From contig VBOJ01000002.1 in the NCBI GenBank assembly GCA_005877775.1, forward strand, positions 1 through 39,621: 39,621 bases of DNA, in the 5' to 3' direction. Source of the DNA: Nitrospirota bacterium (lineage in GTDB: Bacteria; Nitrospirota; Nitrospiria; Nitrospirales; Nitrospiraceae). Shown here in pieces: positions 33,965 to 39,621 of the stretch. How positions within the stretch are numbered: position 1 is the first letter of the stretch; each line of letters opens with the position of its first letter. Below the pieces are notes generated by a model that had not been told where the DNA came from, did not search any database, and saw only the letters and a program-made list of their open reading frames with translations. Made by a program: the position numbers and the translations under genes.

Positions 33965-34432
33965 ATGGCACCAGAGCTGACGGTCGGAGAGAAGGCGCCG
34001 GACTTTTCTCTTCCGAACGAAGCCGGCAACATGGTGACCCTCACGAGCCTCCGAGGCAAACAGGTCGTGCTCTACTTCTATCCCAAGGACGATACGCCGG
34101 GCTGCACCAAAGAAGCCTGCGGGTTCCGCGACTCGCTCCCGCCAATCCGGAAGGCAGGCTCAGTCGTCTTGGGCGTCAGTCTGGACGGCCAAGAGTCTCA
34201 CCGGAAATTTATCGCAAAGCACGGCTTGCCCTTTTCACTGCTGAGCGATGAGGATGCAGCGGTGTCGAAGGCCTACGGAGTGTATGTGGAAAAGAACATG
34301 TACGGGAAAAAGTATTGGGGGATCGAGCGCAGCACCTTTGTGATCAGCCCTGACGGGACCATGAAAGCGATCTTCCGCAAAGTGAAGGTGGACGGTCACG
34401 TCGAGGAGGTGCTGGCAGCCCTCAAGTCGTGA
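33965..34432 (+). CDS. bcp: Thioredoxin-dependent peroxiredoxin (BCP/PrxQ type)
   Basis: This 155-residue peroxiredoxin reduces hydroperoxides. The peroxidatic motif is DDTPGCTKEACGFRD, in which the second cysteine five residues later is typical of atypical 2-Cys BCP/PrxQ enzymes. Other family features are APDFSLPNEAG, VVLYFYPKDDTPG, VSLDGQESHRKF and the C-terminal GIERSTFVISPDG. ATG 33965 matches the family N-terminus. The thioredoxin at 18482 could reduce it. A REP-like doublet lies just upstream, and heptad array E starts at its stop codon. Confidence 0.95.
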   Translation: MAPELTVGEKAPDFSLPNEAGNMVTLTSLRGKQVVLYFYPKDDTPGCTKEACGFRDSLPPIRKAGSVVLGVSLDGQESHRKFIAKHGLPFSLLSDEDAAVSKAYGVYVEKNMYGKKYWGIERSTFVISPDGTMKAIFRKVKVDGHVEEVLAALKS

Positions 34433-34528
34433 GGCGAGAGGCACTAGGCGATGGGCTATGGGCCAAAGGTACAGAATGAAGTTTGCGCAGCTTTCCTATT
34501 ACCCATCGCCTCTAGCCCATAGCCTGTT
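34429..34528. repeat. Palindromic heptad array E (peroxiredoxin - small membrane protein gap)
   Basis: Six contiguous 7-nt units from 34429 to 34470 mostly end in RGGC, and the first contains the peroxiredoxin stop codon. Four complementary units at 34501-34528 mostly begin with GCC. GGCGATGGG (34447-34455) pairs with 34502-34510, and GGCTATGGGC (34454-34463) pairs with 34515-34524. These two pairings are not nested, so they are alternatives. Confidence 0.85.
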
Positions 34529-34531
34529 GTT

Positions 34532-34771
34532 ATGGGCAGCCGCCAGAAAACCTGGCATGGGGTACGGGCCGCCTCGCTCTCGATCGTCGCGGGGCTTGGA
34601 CATTTGTATCTCGGGAAGAAGCGGGGATATGCCATTGTTGGGGTGGGGGCCACGCTGTTCGTGATCTCTCGACTGTTCTGGCAACCGGCTGAACTCCTGT
34701 ATCTCAGCCTGGCGATCTTTTCCGCCGGGGATGCCTACGCCATCGCCAAGCGCGGGTATGGCCTCATGTAG
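34532..34771 (+). CDS. Small membrane protein with two hydrophobic segments
   Basis: This 79-residue protein has two hydrophobic segments (about 14-27 and 33-67, the latter possibly two helices) joined by GKKRGYAIVG. The LSIVAGLGHLYLGKKRGYA start resembles the TM2-type helical hairpin family, though I would not insist on it. The ATG is only 3 nt after heptad array E and has no visible Shine-Dalgarno sequence. It lies between peroxiredoxin and an aminotransferase gene. Function is unknown. Confidence 0.65.
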   Translation: MGSRQKTWHGVRAASLSIVAGLGHLYLGKKRGYAIVGVGATLFVISRLFWQPAELLYLSLAIFSAGDAYAIAKRGYGLM

Positions 34772-34877
34772 CTGAGCGCAATCGGCCCCCGTGGAGTCGT
34801 TCCTTTCTCTTCCTTTCTGCCCGCTCGAGGGCGGGCCCTCGAGTCGGGACTCCTGACCGTCCTCCACGCAGAGGGGT

Positions 34878-36242
34878 GTGGTGGCCAAACGATCTGCAGG
34901 CAAGTCGCGTCAAAGGGACCTCCCGCGCATCAAAACGGTTCCTCCTGGTCCCAAAGCGAGGGCCTGGGTCGCGCGCGACGAACAGGTGCTTTCGGCGTCC
35001 GCGACGCGCATCTATCCGCTGGTCGTGGAGCAGGCACGCGGAGCGATGGTGGAGGACGTGGATGGGAATCGCTACCTGGACTTTACGGCCGGCATCGCGG
35101 TGGTGGCAACGGGACACGCTCATCCGAAGGTGGTCCAAGCGATCCGACAACAGGCGGCACGCTTTATCCACATGGCCGGGACTGATTTTTATTATCCGGC
35201 ACAGGTCAAGCTGGCTGAAGCGTTGAATCGGATTACGCCCGGGAAGGGGACCAAGCGCACGTTTTTCAGCAACTCCGGCACCGAAGCCATGGAAGCGGCT
35301 TTCAAGCTGGCCCGTTACCGGACCCGCCGTCCACTGACCATCGCGTTCCTGGGAGCCTTTCACGGACGCACGATGGGCTCCCTCTCGCTGACCGGGAGCA
35401 AAGCGGCGCAACGTCGCCATTTCTCGCCGCTGGTCCCGGGGGTCACCCACGTGCCCTACGCCTATTGCTATCGCTGTCCCTATGGCCTGACCTACCCTTC
35501 CTGCAAGATGCACTGTGTGAACGTGATCCGAGACGTCTATCTGAAAACCGTCGTGCCGCCGGAGGATGTGGCGGCGATCGTGGTGGAGCCGATCCAAGGG
35601 GAGGGAGGGGTCGTCGTGCCCCCTCCTGAGTTCCACCCCATGCTGGTCGAACTGGCACGAGAGTTTGACATGTTGTATGTCGTGGACGAGGTGCAAACGG
35701 GGATGGGCCGCACGGGCAAGATGTTTGCCGTCGAGCACTGGGGCGTCGAGCCGGATATCCTGGCGATCGGAAAAGGCATTGCATCCGGGCTGCCGATGGG
35801 AGCGACCGTCGCGTCGGCAACGGTGATGAACTGGAAGGCCGGCGCGCATGCGAATACGTTCGGTGGAAACCCGGTGGCCTGTGAAGCGGCGCTGGTGACC
35901 ATCGAACTACTGGAGCAGACCTTGGTCGCGAACGCCGCTATGGTCGGCGGACATCTGCTGCGGGGACTCGAGGAGTTGAAGGCCCGTCACCGGTTGATCG
36001 GCGATGTCCGTGGGAAAGGGCTGCTGATCGGGGTGGAATGCGTGCGGGATCGTGAGACGAAAGAGATGGCGATCCAGGAACGGAACGACATCATTCAGCG
36101 CTGCTTTCGGAAAGGCTTGCTGCTGCTCGGGTCCGGTCAGAACGTCATCAGGATCGTGCCTCCTCTCACGATCACCAGGCATGAAGCCGATGCGGCGCTG
36201 GACATTTTGGATTCCGTGCTCACGGATGTGGAAGGCGGCTGA
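34878..36242 (+). CDS. Class III (GABA/ornithine-type) aminotransferase with cysteine cluster
   Basis: This 454-residue PLP enzyme belongs to class III aminotransferases (acetylornithine, ornithine, 4-aminobutyrate). Visible landmarks are FFSNSGTEAMEAA near 130-140, FLGAFHGRTMGS, EPIQGEGG, VVDEVQTGMGRTG with D270, the Schiff-base lysine K299 in AIGKGIASG, and NTFGGNPVACEAAL. Between 197 and 213 it has four cysteines (C197, C200, C209, C213). This insertion is like that of archaeal broad-range aminotransferases of this class and could bind metal or an Fe-S cluster. The GTG start follows GAGGGG. The next gene starts 4 nt after the stop. The amino donor cannot be fixed from sequence. Confidence 0.9.
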   Translation: MVAKRSAGKSRQRDLPRIKTVPPGPKARAWVARDEQVLSASATRIYPLVVEQARGAMVEDVDGNRYLDFTAGIAVVATGHAHPKVVQAIRQQAARFIHMAGTDFYYPAQVKLAEALNRITPGKGTKRTFFSNSGTEAMEAAFKLARYRTRRPLTIAFLGAFHGRTMGSLSLTGSKAAQRRHFSPLVPGVTHVPYAYCYRCPYGLTYPSCKMHCVNVIRDVYLKTVVPPEDVAAIVVEPIQGEGGVVVPPPEFHPMLVELAREFDMLYVVDEVQTGMGRTGKMFAVEHWGVEPDILAIGKGIASGLPMGATVASATVMNWKAGAHANTFGGNPVACEAALVTIELLEQTLVANAAMVGGHLLRGLEELKARHRLIGDVRGKGLLIGVECVRDRETKEMAIQERNDIIQRCFRKGLLLLGSGQNVIRIVPPLTITRHEADAALDILDSVLTDVEGG

Positions 36243-36246
36243 TTGA

Positions 36247-37143
36247 GTGGGACAACGTTGGATGGGCTCCGGGACTGCAACCGCTGGACTGGTGCTGACC
36301 CTCCTGCTCATCGGTGCGCTGGAGGCAGCGCCGGCGGTCCGTGCGGCGGACAAGATCGCCGGGAGCCTGATCGTACGAGATGCCCTGACCATGCCGGGCC
36401 GTCCGGTCATGCTCCAGGCGCGGTTGGTGCACGACGGTCTCCTCCAACAGACCGGGATCGGTGGCGAACAACTCGAATTTGTGGTCGCGGGGAAAAAGAT
36501 CGGGACGGCCATGACGGGAGGCGACGGCCGCGCGTTCCGAGAACAGACGCCCCGGATGCCGGGCAATCAGGTCATCACGGTCCGACTCGTCCCGAACAAG
36601 CGAGTCGAGAGTCCTGAGGCGACCGCCACGCTGGCTTGTTGGGAACGGCGCCGCCCGATCCTGCTGGTGGAAGCGGCGGCTCTGGCGGAGATGCCCAGGG
36701 CTCCTTCATTCCCAATCCCTTCCTTGCCCCTGGAGATCGCTGATCTTGCCGGTCTCCCTCCTGCCCCTGATGCGGCCGAGGAGCTGAAGCGGCTGGCCGA
36801 GTTTTTCTACAATGTGATCTACCTCTCCTCGTCCGACCGCCAGGAGATCGGCAAGAAAGAGGACCTTCGGGCATGGCTTCGGCAGCACCGATTTCCGACC
36901 GGGTTGTCGCTCACGGTCAGTCCTGGCGAGACAGCCTTGTCGGAGAAAATCGATGAGCTGAAGGCCGAGGGCTGGGACAATCTGAAAGCCGGCATCGGGC
37001 GAACGCGCAAGTTCGCCGAGACTCTCGTGGCCCATCGGATGACGGTGGTCATCATGCCGGCCACGACGCGTGATGAAGAAGTGCCGAAAAAGGCAATCCT
37101 GGCCAAAGATTGGAAGGAGGCCAGAAAAAAGCTGCAGAGTTGA
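36247..37143 (+). CDS. Exported protein with Ig-like domain and degenerate HAD/LNS2-like domain
   Basis: This 298-residue protein has a signal peptide (about 1-34). A beta-sandwich Ig-like region follows (about 37-130: GRPVMLQARLVHDG, FVVAGKKIGTAMTGGDGRAF). A C-terminal domain resembles HAD/LNS2 phosphatases: NVIYLSSSDRQE at 189-200, then DLRAWLRQHRFPTG. In active HAD proteins a DxDxT nucleophile loop would lie near residues 137-145; here the segment reads PILLVEAAAL, with no aspartate, so catalysis is doubtful. The start is GTG 36247, with an ATG at 36262 as alternative. It begins 4 nt after the aminotransferase stop, indicating one operon. Domain assignments are tentative. Confidence 0.65.
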   Translation: MGQRWMGSGTATAGLVLTLLLIGALEAAPAVRAADKIAGSLIVRDALTMPGRPVMLQARLVHDGLLQQTGIGGEQLEFVVAGKKIGTAMTGGDGRAFREQTPRMPGNQVITVRLVPNKRVESPEATATLACWERRRPILLVEAAALAEMPRAPSFPIPSLPLEIADLAGLPPAPDAAEELKRLAEFFYNVIYLSSSDRQEIGKKEDLRAWLRQHRFPTGLSLTVSPGETALSEKIDELKAEGWDNLKAGIGRTRKFAETLVAHRMTVVIMPATTRDEEVPKKAILAKDWKEARKKLQS

Positions 37144-37369
37144 AAGAGCCGCTTGCGGCCATATCCCCTCAATCCCTCCCGACGCGACTCATAACTGAAA
37201 CGGAGATAGTGCCTCACCAGCGCGTATCGGGCGGTGCCAGTGAGGAGATCAAGTGTCTGGCGTTGCTGGCCGAAGCTCCTGAGTCAAGAGAGTTCGCTGC
37301 CTTCTTACGAGGGGGTAATGAGCCCGTCGCTTTCTGCAACGGTCTATGCTATGGTAGACGCATCTGGGC

Positions 37370-37555
37370 ATGAATGAGCGGCAACGAGCAAGTGCTGCAA
37401 ATTTTCTCTATGATGTAGCCAAGGGGGTCGCACTCATCAGCCTGGTCAGTCCCTGGGTCACAGGCCAAGCCTCGTGGGTGCTCATTACCCTCGGAGCGGT
37501 GTGGGTCGCGGGATTATACCTCTGGGCCTATTGGCTGGAAGGAGACCGCCGATGA
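37370..37555 (+). CDS. Small membrane protein (61 aa), two transmembrane helices
   Basis: This 61-residue protein starts with a polar segment and FLYDVAKGV, then has two hydrophobic helices (about 17-31 and 34-54) and ends LEGDRR, giving a helical hairpin. It resembles other tiny two-helix proteins of unknown function. Its stop codon overlaps the start of a 30-codon gene (ATGA), so the two are translationally coupled. The upstream 226-nt gap probably contains its own promoter. Confidence 0.65.
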   Translation: MNERQRASAANFLYDVAKGVALISLVSPWVTGQASWVLITLGAVWVAGLYLWAYWLEGDRR

Positions 37556-37644
37556 CGTTCATGGAACAAGTTTTTGCCGTGTTCGCCGTGCTCACGATCC
37601 TCGGCGCCTCTGTGACCTACTGGCGGAGTCATCGGCGTCGCTAG
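37552..37644 (+). CDS. 30-residue single-helix membrane microprotein
   Basis: This tiny frame overlaps the preceding gene by 4 nt (ATGA). It encodes a hydrophobic helix, FAVFAVLTILGASVTYW, followed by a strongly basic tail (RSHRRR), consistent with an inner-membrane peptide with a cytoplasmic C-terminus. The overlap and clean transmembrane profile are the evidence that it is translated. It may form a complex with the 61-residue protein. The family is unknown. Confidence 0.5.
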   Translation: MTFMEQVFAVFAVLTILGASVTYWRSHRRR

Positions 37645-37885
37645 CGGTTCAGAGCCGGATTCGCCTGCTCGTTTCGTTTACGTACTTCCTAGTCCCCTCC
37701 CTTCCGTCACGTCTGTCCAACGGGTTGAAGCATGGGATAGCCTGTTACACGGCTCTCACATCCGAGATTAGCGAGGCGTGGAGGCAGAGTCACACAACCG
37801 AGGTCATGTCGAGCGATGGCCGGCGAAGTCTGCTCCATTCCGGCGTGATGCGAAGCGGAAACGGCACATCACCACAAATCAATAC

Positions 37886-38068
37886 TTAAGCCTGCCCCCA
37901 TGTTTTAAACATCCCATCTTTCAAACGGCGACGGACATAAAACCGATGATGGCACTCCCTGCAACGCCACGGGTACCATCTAAACAGTCTGCAGACGAAG
38001 TCCTGCCCGCCGTGCCTGAGAGCACGCTTCGAATCAGATGATGAGCACTGTGGACAAGTCACCTTCAC
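37886..38068 (-). CDS. Small zinc-ribbon protein
   Basis: This frame encodes a basic 60-residue protein with two CxxC knuckles: CPQC near the N-terminus and CREC about 30 residues later, followed by HHRFYVRRRL. This is a zinc-ribbon of the type seen in small nucleic-acid-binding or transposase-associated proteins. The open frame extends to 38200, but GTG 38068 was chosen because GAGAGGGG lies about 10 nt upstream and the extension has no domain character. It is isolated in a gene-poor region. Confidence 0.6.
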   Translation of the reverse strand: MKVTCPQCSSSDSKRALRHGGQDFVCRLFRWYPWRCRECHHRFYVRRRLKDGMFKTWGQA

Positions 38069-38273
38069 TGTTACATCACCCCTCTCTCTGGAAGGAACGG
38101 GGATAAGTTGAGTGGAAGGAAATTCGACGCGATGCGAGGCGACCCACCCCAGCCTTCTAAGAGGTCGCCTTGGCACATGCCACTGCGGGCCCAGCAGCAC
38201 CCGCGATTAGGTGAGACTCTCACTGCTCCATTCGTGGTCATACGCTCAGGACCCAGCCTCAGGGATATCCTGT

Positions 38274-38789
38274 TTACGGACGAACCGCTTGGCCATTGAC
38301 CTTCTGAACCTCGTGCGCCAGGACATCGACTTTATGTGCAGCAGCCTGCACGGTCTTATGGGAAAACCCACTGAGGAGATCCGCCAGCCTTTCCGTCGTG
38401 GGGGCGAAGGCGATCGTACTGGCGATCTGGCTGAGTCGAGTTCCCAAGGACTCCTGGAGTCGTTGGGTCATGGCCTGCTCGGCTTGGCACGGTTTGGAAA
38501 GGGCGAGCTCCGCGACTTGCGGCCGCTGCATCGAGACAATCGTCAGACTGCCCGCGAGGCCCGCACTCGCTCCGACGCTTGTCTGGGCTTTCAGCACATT
38601 GAGGAGCAGGACAAAGCCATCCGTCGAGCTCGCTTTGACCAGGTACCCCTTCGCCCGCAAGGTGTGGGACAGGGCAGCTTCCACGGCTTTGGATGCAGGG
38701 TCTTCACCGCCGTTCAGGATCGAAACCGTTTGCCCGAAGGCGGATGGAATGGATACGGCAAAGAAGACGACGACAGCGAGCCAAGACAT
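38274..38789 (-). CDS. Exported hypothetical protein
   Basis: This 171-residue protein has a signal peptide (about 1-19, ending AFG) and a leader GGGAGGAGGG just before the ATG, which is a strong ribosome binding site. The mature part begins TVSILNGGEDPASKAVEAALSHTL and later has LSQIASTIAFAPT, then a helical tail. The early segment resembles a small alpha/beta domain found in other secreted proteins but I cannot assign a family. It is probably periplasmic. No neighbouring gene helps with function. Confidence 0.7.
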   Translation of the reverse strand: MSWLAVVVFFAVSIPSAFGQTVSILNGGEDPASKAVEAALSHTLRAKGYLVKASSTDGFVLLLNVLKAQTSVGASAGLAGSLTIVSMQRPQVAELALSKPCQAEQAMTQRLQESLGTRLSQIASTIAFAPTTERLADLLSGFSHKTVQAAAHKVDVLAHEVQKVNGQAVRP

Positions 38790-39046
38790 GGCGCCCTCCT
38801 CCCTGGCCCGGTGGATGCGATCTGAACCAGGCCTCAGGTCAGAAGGATACCCTGTCGGTTCTCCGGGAAACCATCCTGCGTTAGAGTGGATACCACCCCC
38901 AGTCGGTGGGGATGGGAAGGGAGTGCCTCAATGGGTCGGTTTCTTGGCTAACACCTCGCCGAGGCCGATGATGAAGTAGGAGATTTTGGGTCAGACATGA
39001 GTATGGACTTGCGATAGCCGCTCTTTCACAGTTTTGGTCAATACTC

Positions 39047-39212
39047 ATGCCCCACCCCATCTTTTCTGGCGATTGCTTTGATTCTCTTTGCCTGGTTCCT
39101 GATTTCAACTGGGTGAGCAACGGACCATGGAGTTTGTCATTTTCATCCTCGCCGGCTGGTGGTCTGTGCGTTTGGCATGCTCATTGTCATCAAGTATACC
39201 GAGAAGCACTGA
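39047..39212 (+). pseudogene. Possible pair of frameshifted transmembrane microproteins
   Basis: Frame 1 starts at ATG 39047; skipping one T in the run at 39062-39065 yields a hydrophobic peptide (LAIALILFAWFLISTG) ending at TGA 39114-39116. Frame 2 starts at ATG 39127; adding one base near 39154-39156 joins MEFVIFILAG to LVVCAFGMLIVIKYTEKH and a TGA at 39210-39212. Each needs a single indel, so they are either decayed genes or sequence errors. The evidence is only the paired hydrophobic pattern and spacing. Confidence 0.3.
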
Positions 39213-39511
39213 GTCCAGCCGATCGACCTGACCAATATTCCCCAACGGAACCCCTGACAAGGACGTATCCCCCGCAAGTAGCATGATCCCCTGCTAAAGC
39301 TGCATGGATTCTTCACGCCTGATCGGTCTACGCTGCCCCGTTCCTTGGGATCATGCCACACGTCATCAAGTAGGCGAACGATGCCCCAGGCGCCTAAAGA
39401 TGTCGGACCTAACGTCAAAGTCGTTTTCCGACGTGCCTGCCCACTGGATTGCGGACGGTAAAGGCCGGCCCCGTTGGGTCGTGGCATGAACACACATCAC
39501 GGAGACCCATG

Positions 39512-39621
39512 ATGAGACATGTCAGTTGGGGTAGAACCGTACAACTGTGGTGGTATCGCGGTCTCCAAACTGCGAGCGGCGTTCGCCGGTGGACGTACTC
39601 ACTTATATTCCTGACCAAAGA
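39512..39621 (+). CDS. Partial gene running off the right edge
   Basis: From ATG 39512 (or ATG 39509) the frame stays open to the end of the window. GGAG at 39501-39504 lies 7 nt before the second ATG. The visible residues are rich in W, R and Y and become hydrophobic near the edge (YSLIFLT), so a membrane protein is possible. The rest of the gene is outside the window. Confidence 0.4.
   Translation, partial: MRHVSWGRTVQLWWYRGLQTASGVRRWTYSLIFLTK

Noticed and set aside
8852-34528. Heptad arrays as CRISPR or classical tandem repeats
   Set aside because: Units are only 7-8 nt and degenerate, there are no spacers, and each array inverts into its complement.
37110-37373. 87-codon frame overlapping the end of the exported HAD-like gene
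   Set aside because: No ribosome binding site, no domain, and it overlaps the genes on both sides; the stretch is better read as a promoter region for the microprotein pair.
38170-38186. Sigma-54-like promoter (TGGCAC followed by CTGC)
   Set aside because: The -12 element is off by one base in spacing and no plus-strand gene follows at a suitable distance.
38997-39048. Inverted repeat ATGAGTAT...ATACTCAT
   Set aside because: Arms are only 8 bp with a 36-nt spacer and no supporting context; it could be chance.

Overview
The window looks like a chromosomal segment of a diderm, GC-rich bacterium, most probably of the Nitrospira lineage (Nitrospirota). This is an inference from gene content, not from a marker gene. 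An LptD gene shows an LPS-bearing outer membrane. Molybdenum cofactor genes, a secreted c-type cytochrome, tandem DUF507 genes, an SPFH protein and many response regulators fit that phylum. I see no rRNA, tRNA, CRISPR array, complete insertion sequence or phage module.

Layout. Positions 1-5100 hold two single-domain receivers, a TAT-exported aldo/keto reductase divergent from a slipin, an A-rich hypothetical gene and a PilZ-like gene. From 5.9 to 8.2 kb come a low-molecular-weight phosphatase, a PHP phosphoesterase and a FolB-methyltransferase fusion. A consensus-like promoter near 8.3 kb starts a molybdenum cofactor operon: moaC, a moaD-moaE fusion and moaA, followed by a Ni/Co permease. From 11.6 to 20.6 kb the plus strand carries housekeeping genes: a metallo-beta-lactamase-fold phosphodiesterase, accD, folC, lptD, a small exported repeat protein, cytochrome c, thioredoxin and recN.

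From 20.7 to 28.0 kb a minus-strand signalling island encodes an HD-GYP response regulator, an NtrC-type regulator and a protein of about 1420 residues. That protein has the order receiver, PAS, degenerate histidine kinase, two PilZ domains with intact c-di-GMP motifs, a LuxD-like acyl-hydrolase fold that has apparently lost its catalytic triad, and an intact-looking SAM methyltransferase. It is the most unusual gene here. Next on the minus strand come two exported proteins (one resembling copper type II monooxygenases), a PP2C phosphatase and an RNase H-fold exonuclease. From 32.2 to 37.6 kb the plus strand resumes with a cyclophilin-like protein, two DUF507 genes, a TPR lipoprotein, peroxiredoxin, small membrane proteins, a class III aminotransferase with a cysteine cluster and an exported protein with a degenerate HAD-like domain. 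The last 2 kb is gene-poor.

The second unexpected signal is non-coding. Five intergenic gaps between co-directional plus-strand genes (8.85, 12.44, 18.84, 32.91 and 34.43 kb) hold arrays of degenerate 7-nt words (8-nt in one case), followed by an array of their reverse complement. The words differ between loci but the design is the same. A separate REP-like hairpin doublet lies at 33.85-33.93 kb.
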